Assembly: GCF_023823125.1 (NCBI RefSeq)
Contig: NZ_CP090949.1
Coordinates: 620,001 to 684,000, forward strand
Reading direction: 5' to 3'
Length of the DNA: 64,000 bases
From: Erythrobacter aurantius
GTDB taxonomy: Bacteria > Pseudomonadota > Alphaproteobacteria > Sphingomonadales > Sphingomonadaceae
Shown in pieces: positions 27,328 through 36,154 of the stretch (positions are counted from its first letter, which is position 1; each line of letters opens with the position of its first letter). A model generated the notes under the pieces. It was not told where the DNA came from, searched no databases, and saw only the letters and a program-made list of their open reading frames with translations. A program made the position numbers and the translations under genes.

Positions 27328-28568
27328 TTGTTGTCCTTATCAGACAGGGCCACCGTTCCGGCATCCACCAATTTGCCAATCGCGCCGCTCGACAGGCCGA
27401 GCCGCTCTGTCAGAACCTCTTCCGAATGCTGGCCCAGATAGGGCGCGGGGGCGGGGTTGCCCGGTTCCTGTCCCGGCAGATTGGCAAAGCTGCGGGTCGC
27501 CGGATATTCGAAGCCCGAAGGGTTGGCAGGGGATGGCCCGAACAGCGGATTGGACGCCACCAGCACCGGATCGTTCGCGGCTTCATGCGCGGTGCGATAC
27601 TTCTCGAAAGTGCACCCCTCGGCCGCCATGCGGGCTTCGAGCGATGAATATTCGTGCGCAGAGGCTACGTTCTGGAAAATGTCGAACAGCGCGTGACGGT
27701 GTTCGAAGCGCGAGCGGTCACCCGCCGAGAAATTGGCCCCGGTTGTGGCTTCCAGTTGGCCGATAGGCGTGGCCACGCCAAACGCTGCCACCAGCCCCTC
27801 CCACTGCTTGGGCGTTAGCGCCGCAACCATGAAGCGCACCCCGTCCTTTGAGCGGAAATCGCGCCCGAACGCGCCCCAGATCGCATTGCCGAGCCGCTCC
27901 CGGTCGGAGCCGCGATAGAGCATTTCCGCCATCAATCCTGAATTGGCGACCGTGCCGATCGCCACATCACCCAGCGGGACGCGCACTTCGCTGCCCTGGC
28001 CCGTCGCATCGCGGTGACGCAGCGCGGCGAGCAGGGCGAACGCGCAGTAAGCTCCGGTGATGAAATCCCAAGCGGGCAGCACCTGATTGACCGGAGGCGC
28101 GGTTTCCATGTCCCAGTCTTCGGGGCCCGTCATCAGGGGGTATCCCGACGCGGCGTTGACGGTGAAGTCCATCGCCTGCCGCCCATCGTGCCAGCCCATG
28201 ATCCGCACCGATGTGAGGTCAGGTGCGCCCTGCGGCTGGGCCGCTTTTACCGCGTCATGCGCGAGGAAGCTCCTTTCCGGCAGATTGGTGATCAACTGCC
28301 CGGTGCGCGCCGCAAGTTCGACGCACAATTCGCGGCCCTCAGCGGAGCGAAGATCCAGCGCCACCGATTTCTTGGCGCGGTTGAGGTTCTCCCACGAAAG
28401 CGAGCGGCCCTCTTTGGTCAGCATGTAGCGATCGTAATCGAGACCGCCTGCCTTGTGATCGACACGGATCACCTCTGCACCCATTTGCGCGCAATAGAGG
28501 CCCGCCGTGGGCGAAGCGACAAAGCTGGAGACCTCGATTATCGAAAGGTCGGCTAGAAGCTTATACAT
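27324..28568 (-). CDS. CaiB/BaiF family CoA-transferase
   Basis: A 414-residue class III CoA-transferase. The N-terminus MYKLLADLSIIEVSSFVASP is followed by GLYCAQMGAEVIRVDH, and the central NRAKKSVALDLRSAEGREL carries the CoA-binding pattern; the catalytic Asp of the family usually follows this region. It moves CoA between carboxylic acids, which activates the acid substrate of the pathway. The start at 28568 overlaps the acyl-CoA dehydrogenase stop by eight bases. Its role here is probably to activate an unusual, possibly branched or alicyclic, acid. Confidence 0.9.
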   Translation of the reverse strand: MYKLLADLSIIEVSSFVASPTAGLYCAQMGAEVIRVDHKAGGLDYDRYMLTKEGRSLSWENLNRAKKSVALDLRSAEGRELCVELAARTGQLITNLPERSFLAHDAVKAAQPQGAPDLTSVRIMGWHDGRQAMDFTVNAASGYPLMTGPEDWDMETAPPVNQVLPAWDFITGAYCAFALLAALRHRDATGQGSEVRVPLGDVAIGTVANSGLMAEMLYRGSDRERLGNAIWGAFGRDFRSKDGVRFMVAALTPKQWEGLVAAFGVATPIGQLEATTGANFSAGDRSRFEHRHALFDIFQNVASAHEYSSLEARMAAEGCTFEKYRTAHEAANDPVLVASNPLFGPSPANPSGFEYPATRSFANLPGQEPGNPAPAPYLGQHSEEVLTERLGLSSGAIGKLVDAGTVALSDKDNK

Positions 28569-29763
28569 TCCCGCTCCATTCGCGCAGCATGTGCTTGGCG
28601 ATCTGGAGTTGCAGGATCTGCGTCGTGCCTTCGTAGATGCGATAGATGCGCGCATCGCGATAAAAGCGTTCGGCGTCGTATTCGGCAAGGTATCCGGCGC
28701 CGCCATAGACCTGCACCACTCGGTCCACCACGCGGCCGCACATCTCCGAGGCGAAGACCTTGAACGCAGCAGCCTTGACGAGGATGTTCTCCCCGCGATC
28801 GGCGCGTGCGGTCACATCCTTCATCATCGCTTCGGCGGCGTAGATCTCGATCTCGCTGTCCGCGAGCATCTGCTGGATCAGCTGGAAATTTGCGATCGGT
28901 TCGCCAAATGCCTTGCGTTCATTGGCATAGCGCAAGGCTGAATCGAGCGCGCGGCGGGCATAGCCGGTGGCCGCCGCACCCACGCTGATGCGGCCATTGT
29001 CGAGGCTCTGCATGGCAAAGCGGAAACCACGGCCGGTTTCACCGCCGAGCAGCGCCTCGCCCGGCACCTTCACATCGTCGAGCATGATGTCGGAGATGTG
29101 GCTGCCGGATTGCCCCATCTTCTTGTCTGGGGAACCGGTGGAAACGCCCGGAGTATTCATCGGCACCAGAAACGCGCTGACATGCGCGTTCTTGGGCAGG
29201 GCCTCTTTCTCCGTCCGCGCCATGATCAAGGCGACTTCGGCGTGCGGGGCGTTGGTGATATAGCGCTTGGTGCCGTTGAGGATCCAGCCATTGCCGTCCG
29301 GATCAGGGGTGGCGGTGGTTGCCATGGCGGCGCTGTCACTGCCCGAACCCGGCTCTGTCAGGCCAAAACAGGCAATCTTGCCTTCGGCGATCTTGGGATA
29401 CCATTCGGCCTTCTGCGCTTCGGTCGCGCCGTTCTTCAGCGCGCTGGCGAACATGCCGACGTTGATCGAGAAGATCGAGCGGTATGCGGGCGCGGCATAG
29501 GCCATGATGTTCACGACGCGCGCATATTGCGTCATGTTCAGCCCGGCGCCGCCGTATTCTTCGGGTACGGACAGGCCGAACAACCCCATTTCGCGCATTT
29601 CATCGATGATCTCAGCCGGGATCGCATCGTTTGCGATCACTTCGGCTTCCGCCGGGATCAGCCTTTCGCGCACGTAGCGAGTCAATTGCTCGGCGAATTG
29701 TTCGAAGGTTTCCTCATCCATTCCCGGATTGTGGCCAAGGGGATACTGGGGCTGGGTGTTCAT
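28561..29763 (-). CDS. Acyl-CoA dehydrogenase
   Basis: A 400-residue FAD enzyme that introduces the alpha-beta double bond. Recognisable segments are FGLTEPGSGSDSAAMAT (about 138), the second family signature QVYGGAGYLAEYDAERFYRDARIYRIYEGT (about 345-375; the catalytic Glu of the family lies in this E-G-T region) and the N-terminal helical domain. A second methionine at codon 15 could serve as the start, but the ATGA overlap with the upstream lipoprotein gene favours the first. Electron acceptor is presumably ETF. Confidence 0.95.
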   Translation of the reverse strand: MNTQPQYPLGHNPGMDEETFEQFAEQLTRYVRERLIPAEAEVIANDAIPAEIIDEMREMGLFGLSVPEEYGGAGLNMTQYARVVNIMAYAAPAYRSIFSINVGMFASALKNGATEAQKAEWYPKIAEGKIACFGLTEPGSGSDSAAMATTATPDPDGNGWILNGTKRYITNAPHAEVALIMARTEKEALPKNAHVSAFLVPMNTPGVSTGSPDKKMGQSGSHISDIMLDDVKVPGEALLGGETGRGFRFAMQSLDNGRISVGAAATGYARRALDSALRYANERKAFGEPIANFQLIQQMLADSEIEIYAAEAMMKDVTARADRGENILVKAAAFKVFASEMCGRVVDRVVQVYGGAGYLAEYDAERFYRDARIYRIYEGTTQILQLQIAKHMLREWSGNV

Positions 29764-30002
29764 TCGGTTTCTGCCTCTTGCGGGGTTTCGGGTTCCAGCG
29801 TCGTTTCGCCATCCTCTGCCACGTCGACGGGTGGCAACACGCCTTCGGGAAGCTGGCGCTCGTCGAGCATTTCGGCGGCTTCCTCGAGCGCCTGCGCTTC
29901 GCCTTCGCTGACAGCACCCGGTGCGCTGCCGCCCTGTTCATTGCAGGCCGAAATCGCCGCCACAAGCGCGATCAGAGCCGCTGCACGATATCCTGAGCGC
30001 AT
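29760..30002 (-). CDS. Small acidic lipoprotein
   Basis: An 80-residue protein with a lipoprotein signal: MRSGYRAAALIALVAAISAC, where the Cys at 20 (lipobox AISAC) would be lipidated. The mature part is short, rich in Glu, Pro and Ala, and low in complexity. The stop overlaps the acyl-CoA dehydrogenase start (ATGA), so it is coupled to the catabolic genes. Function unknown; unusual as the leader of an acyl-CoA operon. Confidence 0.7.
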   Translation of the reverse strand: MRSGYRAAALIALVAAISACNEQGGSAPGAVSEGEAQALEEAAEMLDERQLPEGVLPPVDVAEDGETTLEPETPQEAETE

Positions 30003-30005
30003 CGG

Positions 30006-30323
30006 CTATTCACCTTCACTGTCGTCAGCGGCCTCGGCGACGGCGGCCGCCTCTGCGGCGACCTGGGCAGCGGCATCGCCAGCCTGCTGCGCAGCGCCGG
30101 TATCAGGGGTGCTTGCTGCGGCATCGGTTGGTGCGACCAGCGCATCAGGGTCTGCCACGGGTTCCTCGGCCACAGGCTCAAGCGCGGCGTCTGCGGGCAT
30201 TTCAACCGTTTCGGGCATCGCCTCGGTCGAAGCGTCGTCGGTGCTGCCACAAGCGGCGAGCGTTGCCGCTCCGGCGCAAAGCAAGGCCATGCTCCGTGCG
30301 TTACTGATGGTGAGCGTGTTCAT
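30006..30323 (-). CDS. Acidic low-complexity lipoprotein
   Basis: A 105-residue protein with signal MNTLTISNARSMALLCAGAA and a lipobox LAAC (lipid-modified Cys about residue 25). The rest is Ala-, Glu-, Asp- and Pro-rich repetitive sequence (VPVAEEPVADPDALVAP-like) with no recognised domain. An AGGAGA site precedes the ATG. Only three bases separate it from the next lipoprotein gene. Probably an extended surface or periplasmic linker-like protein; function unknown. Confidence 0.7.
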   Translation of the reverse strand: MNTLTISNARSMALLCAGAATLAACGSTDDASTEAMPETVEMPADAALEPVAEEPVADPDALVAPTDAAASTPDTGAAQQAGDAAAQVAAEAAAVAEAADDSEGE

Positions 30324-30464
30324 CGGGGTCTCCTCTCATTTCCCGAAAGCCCGGATCGTCTAGCGGCGATGGCCGGGTTAAGCCAAGGGGCAATTGCTGC
30401 ATCGAAACGGCACAGGCCCGACACAGGCACGCTGGGATTGTGCGAATCGCGATATGATGCGCGC

Positions 30465-31472
30465 ATGGTACAGCTCGCATCGCAAACCCGTCGCCCCTTT
30501 GCGTCCACTCTAGCCAATGCGCTCGACTGGATGTTTCTTGCGTTGGTCCTCGGCCTTGCCCTTTCGGCACTGCTGCCGGCGAAGTCTGCCGCGCAATCGG
30601 ACGGCGCGCCCTTTACGGTGATCGAGACCGGCCGCACCTATGGCGGCCTGCAAGCCGCCGTCGACGCGATCGGTGACCGGCGCGGCACGATCGAGATCGC
30701 GCCCGGCACATATCGCCAGTGCGCGGTCCAGACCCAGGGCGTGGTCCTGTTCGTCGCGCGCGAATATGGCACTGTGGCCTTCGATCGCACCGCCTGCGAA
30801 GGAAAGGCCGCACTGGTGCTGCGCGGGCTGGGTGCGGAAATCCGCGGTATCACTTTCAGCAATATCAGCGTGCCCGACGGTAATGGCGCCGGAATCCGCC
30901 TTGAAAAAGGGGTGCTCAACGTCGCCTATGCCCGGTTCCTCGATAGCCAGCAGGGCATCCTGAGCGCCAATGACACCGGCGGACGCATCTACATCACCCG
31001 CTCGACCTTCAGCGGGCTGGGCACCTGCGAGAATTCTGCCGGTTGCGCGCATTCGCTCTACATCGGCAATTATGGTGAACTGACGGTGGTCGACAGCCGT
31101 TTCGAGCGCGGTCGCGGTGGGCATTACGTAAAGGCGCGCGCGGCGCGGGTCACGATCGAGAACAACAGCTTCGACGACGCACAGGGAAGCGGCACCAATT
31201 ACATGATCGACCTGCCGGCCGGCAGCCGTGGCAGTATTGCCAACAACTGGTTCGTGCAGGGCCGCGACAAGGAAAACTACTCCGCCTTCATCGCGCTGGG
31301 CGCCGAAACCGTGCTGCATCCTTCCGACGGCCTGAGCGTCCGCAACAACGAAGCCCGCTTCGTTCCTGGCCTGCAACGCCGCAGCGTGTTCTTCGCAGAC
31401 TGGACCGGATCGCGGGTCGAACTGGCCGGCAATCGCCTTGCAAGCGGGTTGACCAATTACGAGCGGCGGTGA
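30465..31472 (+). CDS. Exported right-handed beta-helix protein
   Basis: A 335-residue protein. A hydrophobic stretch (about 20-45, LDWMFLALVLGLALSALLPA) gives a long signal or anchor, then AQSDGAPF starts a parallel beta-helix domain with repeats such as RLEKGVLNVAYARFLDSQQG, GRIYITRSTFSGLG and YVKARAARVTIENNSF. This fold is found in pectate lyase-like and polysaccharide-binding proteins. No catalytic triad is evident, so a binding role is possible. The start at 30465 was chosen over an upstream methionine lying in the divergent promoter region. Confidence 0.75.
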   Translation: MVQLASQTRRPFASTLANALDWMFLALVLGLALSALLPAKSAAQSDGAPFTVIETGRTYGGLQAAVDAIGDRRGTIEIAPGTYRQCAVQTQGVVLFVAREYGTVAFDRTACEGKAALVLRGLGAEIRGITFSNISVPDGNGAGIRLEKGVLNVAYARFLDSQQGILSANDTGGRIYITRSTFSGLGTCENSAGCAHSLYIGNYGELTVVDSRFERGRGGHYVKARAARVTIENNSFDDAQGSGTNYMIDLPAGSRGSIANNWFVQGRDKENYSAFIALGAETVLHPSDGLSVRNNEARFVPGLQRRSVFFADWTGSRVELAGNRLASGLTNYERR

Positions 31473-31483
31473 GCCCCAAGGCC

Positions 31484-32170
31484 CTATGAAACGTCGAGGC
31501 CGAGTTCTTCCGCAATCACCATGGCCCGGGCTTCGATTTCCTTGAAATCGACTTCCGGCATTTGTCCGGCAACGTCATAGAATGCCTGCTTGGAGTCCTC
31601 GTTGCCCATGGCAGCGCCGACGAGGAACCACGCCAGCGCTTCTTCGGAATCCTGCCCTACGCCTTCTCCCAGGTGGAACATCACGCCCACGCCGCGCACC
31701 CCGCCGCTATCGCCAAGCCGCGCGGCGCGCATATAGCTGTAGAGTGCGGCGCTGTAGTCTTGCGGCGTACCGCGCCCGGTTGCCTGCATGACGGCGAGGC
31801 TTACGATCGCATTGGCGTAATCCTCGCTCGCTGCTTCCCGGAAATAGCCGACGGCCTCCTCCAGCGAGCCATTTGCGGCACCGGTGTCGATCATCACCCC
31901 CAGCCGCCAGCGCGCGTAGTTTTCTCCTTGGGCGGCGGCGATCCGATAGTGCGATGCCGCTGTCTGCGCATTGGCCTGAACACCGTCTCCGTTCTCGTAA
32001 AACCGCCCTAGCCACGCATGTGCAAGAGGATCACCACGTTCCGAAGCGATGCGCGCTTCCTTCACCGCAGCGGTGTAATCACCACTCTCGTAAAGCGAGG
32101 CGATCTTGTCGGATGACGCGTTGCCAAGGCTGAAGATCAACACAAAGGCTAGAAAAACGGAGCGCAACAT
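31484..32170 (-). CDS. Exported Sel1-repeat (TPR-like) protein
   Basis: A 228-residue protein with signal peptide (MLRSVFLAFVLIFSLGNASS) and Sel1-like repeats, for example LAHAWLGRFYENGDGVQANA, ANAIVSLAVMQATGRGTPQD and VGVMFHLGEGVGQDSEEALA. Sel1 repeats mediate protein-protein contacts. ATG at 32170 is preferred over a GTG one codon upstream because it gives a TGATG overlap with the acetyltransferase stop. It ends 11 bases before the convergent beta-helix gene. Confidence 0.85.
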   Translation of the reverse strand: MLRSVFLAFVLIFSLGNASSDKIASLYESGDYTAAVKEARIASERGDPLAHAWLGRFYENGDGVQANAQTAASHYRIAAAQGENYARWRLGVMIDTGAANGSLEEAVGYFREAASEDYANAIVSLAVMQATGRGTPQDYSAALYSYMRAARLGDSGGVRGVGVMFHLGEGVGQDSEEALAWFLVGAAMGNEDSKQAFYDVAGQMPEVDFKEIEARAMVIAEELGLDVS

Positions 32171-32682
32171 CACAGATCCCCCTCAAAAGCTCGAACATAG
32201 GATTGTTCGCATGCCGGGATCGGTGAGCCAAGGCTCTTGACCTGAAATGCCCAGCCAAGCTCGCCCGCGAGCCACATCGGTGTGCCTGCTTCAAACCCGA
32301 AGCGCGAATAGATCTCCGGATTGCCGAGGACAGTGATGCCCTTTGCCCCGTGCTCGCGCATCATGGCCTCACCAGCCTCGATCAGCGCTCGGCCGATACC
32401 CTTGCCCTGATGCGCAGGCTCGACTGCGACCGGGCCAAGCACGACCCACCCCGTGTCGCCATTGGCGAGGATCGCCGGGGAGTAGGTGATCTGGCCGATG
32501 ATCGCCCCGCTCGCTTCGTCCACTGCCACCAGCGACAGCAGCAAGTCGCCGTCAGCCCGCAGGCGGTCAATCACATCCTGTTCGTCTCCATCCGAATAGG
32601 GGTGCCCGTCAAAGGCGCGTGTGACCATCGCGTGGATCGCGGCCTGATCGCCGGGTTGCTCCGTGCGGATCGAATAGCTCAT
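32170..32682 (-). CDS. GNAT-family N-acetyltransferase
   Basis: A 170-residue acetyl-CoA-dependent transferase. The acetyl-CoA pyrophosphate loop is seen as VEPAHQGKGIGRALIEAGEAM (motif A, Q/R-x-x-G-x-G/A), preceded by WVVLGPVAV. The C-terminal NPEIYSRFGFEAGTP fits the YhbS-type subgroup. Substrate unknown. It overlaps ribA by four bases (ATGA) and is followed by the Sel1 protein, so it is part of an xth-ribA transcript. Confidence 0.88.
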   Translation of the reverse strand: MSYSIRTEQPGDQAAIHAMVTRAFDGHPYSDGDEQDVIDRLRADGDLLLSLVAVDEASGAIIGQITYSPAILANGDTGWVVLGPVAVEPAHQGKGIGRALIEAGEAMMREHGAKGITVLGNPEIYSRFGFEAGTPMWLAGELGWAFQVKSLGSPIPACEQSYVRAFEGDL

Positions 32683-33758
32683 GTCAGCAGGTGGCCCGAT
32701 CTGTCGCGCTTGGTCGAAAGATAGCGGGCGTTGTGCGGATTATCGGGCAGTTGGTGCGGAACACGCTCGGCCACCGTGATCCCTGCTGCGGTGAGTGCAT
32801 CGACCTTCGCCGGGTTGTTCGTCATCAGCCGGATTTCGCGGGCGCCGAGCAGTTCCAGCATCCGCGCTGCGGTGGGGAAATCGCGCGCTTCGTCCGGAAG
32901 GCCAAGCCGCTGGTTTGCATCGACCGTGTCGAACCCTTCGTCCTGCAGACGATAGGCGCGCAGCTTGTTGACGAGACCGATCCCGCGCCCTTCTTGCCGC
33001 AGATACAGCAACGCGCCCCAGCCGCCGTCATTGCGCGCATGCTCCGCCATCGCATGAAGCGCGGCGTCGAGCTGCGGCCCGCAATCGCATTTGAGGCTGC
33101 CGAGGATGTCGCCCGTCAGGCATTCGGAATGGAGCCGCACCAGCGGAAGGCGGTCGCCCGATTGTTCTCCGATGATGAGCGCGACATGTTCGCGCGTGTC
33201 GGCGGAGGAACGGAAAGCGACGATCTGCGCGTCCTCGCTGGCGCTTACCGGAAGCTTCGCACGGGTGATGATCCGCAGCGCGCCTGCATCGGCATATGCG
33301 CCGAGATCGCTGGCCGACAGCCGATGCGCTTCGCCCGCGTTTTCGGGATCGACCATGAATGCGGGCAGGATTCCGGCAATCCGGGCCAGTTCCATCGCCG
33401 CGCTGGCGGTCGCTTCCCAGTCCAGCGCCTCGGCGCGAAACGGGCCTTTGAGAGGGTTGGCAAGATCGAGGGCAGGATCGGCGATGGGGATGGCGCTGCG
33501 CAGGTCAAACGGTTCGCCACCGTGGATCAGCACAGGGGCATGCGGCACGGCGGCGTCGCGTTGGTTGGCGAGTTTGAGCGTCGCGGCGCGTGCCGCCGAT
33601 ATCAGCAGGCGCGTGCTGGTAGCCTCGATCGCAATTGCCGTCTCGATCGGAAGCAGGACAGGGCCATCCTCAAACGCCAGTGGCCAGCCGTGGCGCAGCG
33701 CGTCCACCGCCTGAGCCGCACGACGTGCCGCCGAGACCGGAGGCGATGCGTCGCTCAA
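32679..33758 (-). CDS. ribA: GTP cyclohydrolase II with degenerate N-terminal domain
   Basis: A 359-residue protein. The C-terminal 200 residues are GTP cyclohydrolase II, first step of riboflavin synthesis: zinc ligands in HSECLTGDILGSLKCDCGPQ (about 210-225), then RQEGRGIGLVNKLRAYRLQD and LMTNNPAKVDAL. The first 150 or so residues do not look like an active DHBP synthase and lack its acidic site; the arrangement is that of the RibA proteins with an N-terminal extension found in sphingomonads and relatives. It is coupled to xth upstream by ATGA. Confidence 0.92.
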   Translation of the reverse strand: MSDASPPVSAARRAAQAVDALRHGWPLAFEDGPVLLPIETAIAIEATSTRLLISAARAATLKLANQRDAAVPHAPVLIHGGEPFDLRSAIPIADPALDLANPLKGPFRAEALDWEATASAAMELARIAGILPAFMVDPENAGEAHRLSASDLGAYADAGALRIITRAKLPVSASEDAQIVAFRSSADTREHVALIIGEQSGDRLPLVRLHSECLTGDILGSLKCDCGPQLDAALHAMAEHARNDGGWGALLYLRQEGRGIGLVNKLRAYRLQDEGFDTVDANQRLGLPDEARDFPTAARMLELLGAREIRLMTNNPAKVDALTAAGITVAERVPHQLPDNPHNARYLSTKRDRSGHLLT

Positions 33759-34543
33759 ATATCGAACTCGGTAATCAGCGGGACATGGTCGCTGGGCTTT
33801 TCCCAGCTGCGGGCATCCTCAAGCACGCGGTGCGCGGTCGACTGCTTCGCGAGATCGGCACTGGCCCACATGTGATCGAGCCGCCGCCCGCGATCATTCG
33901 CTTTCCAGTCCTTGGCCCGGTAGCTCCACCAGCTGTAATACCGCTCCGGATCGCGGATATGCTCGCGCCCGATATCGGTCCAGCCGTGGGCATCCTTGAA
34001 CCTTTGCAGCGTCTCGACCTCGATCGGGGTGTGGCTGACAACCTTGAGCAGTTGCTTGTGGTTCCAGACATCGGATTCGAGCGGGGCGATGTTGAAATCT
34101 CCGACGATGAGCGTGGGCGTATCGAGCTTGTCAGCCCAACGGGTCATGCGTTCAAGGAAATCGAGCTTTTGGCCGAACTTGGGGTTGATCTCCCGATCAG
34201 GTTCGTCGCCACCGGCGGGGATGTAGACGTTTTCGACCACCATGCCCTTACCCACGACTTCGACCCCGACATGGCGCGCTTCGCCATTGTCCTGCCAGTC
34301 GTGGCGCGAAATCTCGCGGATCGGCACGCGGCTGACGGTGGCAACGCCGTGATAGCCCTTTTGACCGCAAACCGCCTGATGTTCATAGCCAAGCGCGGCC
34401 AGCGCCTCGGCGGGAAACTGGTGCTCCTGACACTTGATTTCCTGCAGGCACAAAATGTCCGGCGCGTGCTCCGCCAGATACTTCTCGACGATCGGCAGGC
34501 GCAGGCGAACCGAATTGATGTTCCAGGTGGCAACAGAAAGCAT
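33755..34543 (-). CDS. xth: Exodeoxyribonuclease III
   Basis: A 262-residue AP endonuclease/3'-5' exonuclease of base excision repair. Seen: ATWNINSVRLRLP, LCLQEIKCQE (metal-binding Glu), VVENVYIPAGG, LIVGDFNIAP (Asp, Asn catalytic pair) and the C-terminal KPSDHVPLI (His). Length is typical. First gene of xth-ribA-GNAT-Sel1, all linked by overlaps. It is divergent from the alkaline phosphatase by 99 bases. Confidence 0.95.
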   Translation of the reverse strand: MLSVATWNINSVRLRLPIVEKYLAEHAPDILCLQEIKCQEHQFPAEALAALGYEHQAVCGQKGYHGVATVSRVPIREISRHDWQDNGEARHVGVEVVGKGMVVENVYIPAGGDEPDREINPKFGQKLDFLERMTRWADKLDTPTLIVGDFNIAPLESDVWNHKQLLKVVSHTPIEVETLQRFKDAHGWTDIGREHIRDPERYYSWWSYRAKDWKANDRGRRLDHMWASADLAKQSTAHRVLEDARSWEKPSDHVPLITEFDI

Positions 34544-34580
34544 GTCTGGCGATTTAGGGAGACGCCGGGCAAAACGCCAC

Positions 34581-34598
34581 CTCTCACTTTCCTGTCAC
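34581..34598 (+). promoter_or_regulatory. Pho box upstream of alkaline phosphatase
   Basis: Two heptamers, CTCTCAC and CTGTCAC, separated by four bases (TTTC) give the 11-base direct repeat expected of PhoB binding, with one mismatch to CTGTCAY in the first. It ends 44 bases before the ATG. Phosphate-starvation control of the phosphatase is therefore predicted. Confidence 0.6.
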
Positions 34599-34642
34599 AG
34601 TGGAAGGCGATAGCAGCACGGAAAAGATATCGGAGACTGGAC

Positions 34643-36061
34643 ATGATCAATCATCGCGCTCTCGCAATCGCTGCGGCTTCTCTGCTGCTGGGGGCCTGCA
34701 CCACGACCACGGTCAATACCTATGGCGAGGAAACCGCGGCGAGCTCCGTTGCTCCGCCGGATGCCCCCCGCGCGAAGAACGTCATCCTGTTCGTCGGCGA
34801 TGGCATGGGCATTTCCACCATCACTGCCGCGCGTATCTATGCCGGGCAGAAAAAGGGCATGAGCGGGGAGGAATATGTCCTGCCGTTCGAAACCTTCGAC
34901 AATGTCGCGCTGGTCAAGACCTACAACACCAACGCGCAGGTGCCCGACAGCGCCGGCACGGCCACGGCGATGCATTCGGGTGAGAAGACCCGCATCGGCG
35001 TGCTCGGGATCGGTGCGGATGCCGTGCGCGGGTCTTGCGAGGACGCCCTTGCAAACCCGCTGCCGTTGCTGGGCGAGGAAGCCAAGCAGCGTGGGCTGGC
35101 GCTGGGCATAGTCACGACGACGCGGATCACGCATGCGACCCCGGCCAGCGTCTATGCACGCAGCGCCGATCGTGACTGGGAAGCCGACAGCGCGATTCCC
35201 GAAGGCGAGCGCGGAAAAGGATGCGCCGATATCGCCAGCCAGCTGGTCGCCGCGGATTGGGATGTGGCGTTGGGCGGCGGCATAGCGGCGTTTTTCGGGA
35301 GCGAGATGGGTGGAAGGCGGCTTGATCCTGCCGCCAACCTTCCCGGTGCATGGGCAGCGCGCACCGGCGGCACTTTTGTGAGCAACGCCGCGGCGCTGGA
35401 AGACGCACCTTTGGAAAAGCCCGTTCTCGGGCTCTTTTCGCCCAGCCACATGACCTACATGGCCGAACGCGAGAGTGGATCGCAGGAGCCTACCCTCACC
35501 GATATGACCGCGCAGGCCATCGCCCGGCTCAATCGTGACCCCGATGGATTTTACCTGCTGGTCGAAGGCGGGCGCATCGATCACGGCCACCACGCCGGGC
35601 AAGCGGGCTATGCGCTTGAGGAAGCAGTCGAATTCGCTCGCGCGATCGAATATGCGATCGCCAACACAGACCCTGAAGAAACGCTGATCATGGTCACTGC
35701 CGATCACAGTCATGTCTTCACCATTGCCGGCTACCCGCGGCGCGGGAACGACATTCTCGGCTTGGTCGTGCCGCCTGAAGGCGAAATGGCGAATGCTGAC
35801 GAGCCGTTGGCGGCGTCTGACGGCAAACCTTACACCACGCTGGGCTATGCCAACGGGCCGGGAGCAATTGCCGGTGAACGCCCGCGCCCCGATACCGGAG
35901 TGAGCGCGCGCCAGCAGGCAACCGTGCCACTGGGCAGCGAGACTCACGCGGGCGAAGATGTCGCCCTCTATGCACAAGGGCCCGGAGCCGACGAAGTGCG
36001 CGGCGTGATTGAACAGAATGTGATTTACGACCTGATCCGCAGCGCCTTTGGCTGGAACTGA
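34643..36061 (+). CDS. Alkaline phosphatase, lipoprotein
   Basis: A 472-residue PhoA-fold phosphatase. The lipoprotein signal is MINHRALAIAAASLLLGAC (lipobox LGAC, Cys19). The metal-binding Asp is in ILFVGDGMGISTI, the nucleophile Ser103 is in PDSAGTATAM, and later metal ligands are in EGGRIDHGHHAG and VTADHSHVFT. Family length is normal. It releases phosphate from organic esters outside the inner membrane. The Pho box upstream ties it to phosphate starvation. An in-frame extension to 33635 is rejected because it lies over xth and ribA. Confidence 0.94.
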   Translation: MINHRALAIAAASLLLGACTTTTVNTYGEETAASSVAPPDAPRAKNVILFVGDGMGISTITAARIYAGQKKGMSGEEYVLPFETFDNVALVKTYNTNAQVPDSAGTATAMHSGEKTRIGVLGIGADAVRGSCEDALANPLPLLGEEAKQRGLALGIVTTTRITHATPASVYARSADRDWEADSAIPEGERGKGCADIASQLVAADWDVALGGGIAAFFGSEMGGRRLDPAANLPGAWAARTGGTFVSNAAALEDAPLEKPVLGLFSPSHMTYMAERESGSQEPTLTDMTAQAIARLNRDPDGFYLLVEGGRIDHGHHAGQAGYALEEAVEFARAIEYAIANTDPEETLIMVTADHSHVFTIAGYPRRGNDILGLVVPPEGEMANADEPLAASDGKPYTTLGYANGPGAIAGERPRPDTGVSARQQATVPLGSETHAGEDVALYAQGPGADEVRGVIEQNVIYDLIRSAFGWN

Positions 36062-36078
36062 CCTTAGCTTAGAGGCAA

Positions 36079-36116
36079 CAAAAAACCCCTGTGCCGGGGG
36101 CGATGGCACAGGGGTT
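36079..36116 (-). terminator. Rho-independent terminator (minus strand)
   Basis: AACCCCTGTGCC (36084-36095) and GGCACAGGGGTT (36105-36116) form a perfect 12-bp stem with a nine-base loop. Read on the minus strand the stem is followed by a T-run (TTTTTTGTTG), so it ends transcription coming from lolA and the small ORF before it. On the plus strand no T-run follows, though the stem may also slow read-through from the phosphatase. Confidence 0.85.
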
Positions 36117-36154
36117 CGATGTTAGCGTTCGTCACGCTTTGGCAAGGCGGAGAC

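Noticed and set aside
33635..34642. Upstream extension of the alkaline phosphatase frame
   Set aside because: It is antisense to xth and the 5' end of ribA and would bury the lipoprotein signal.
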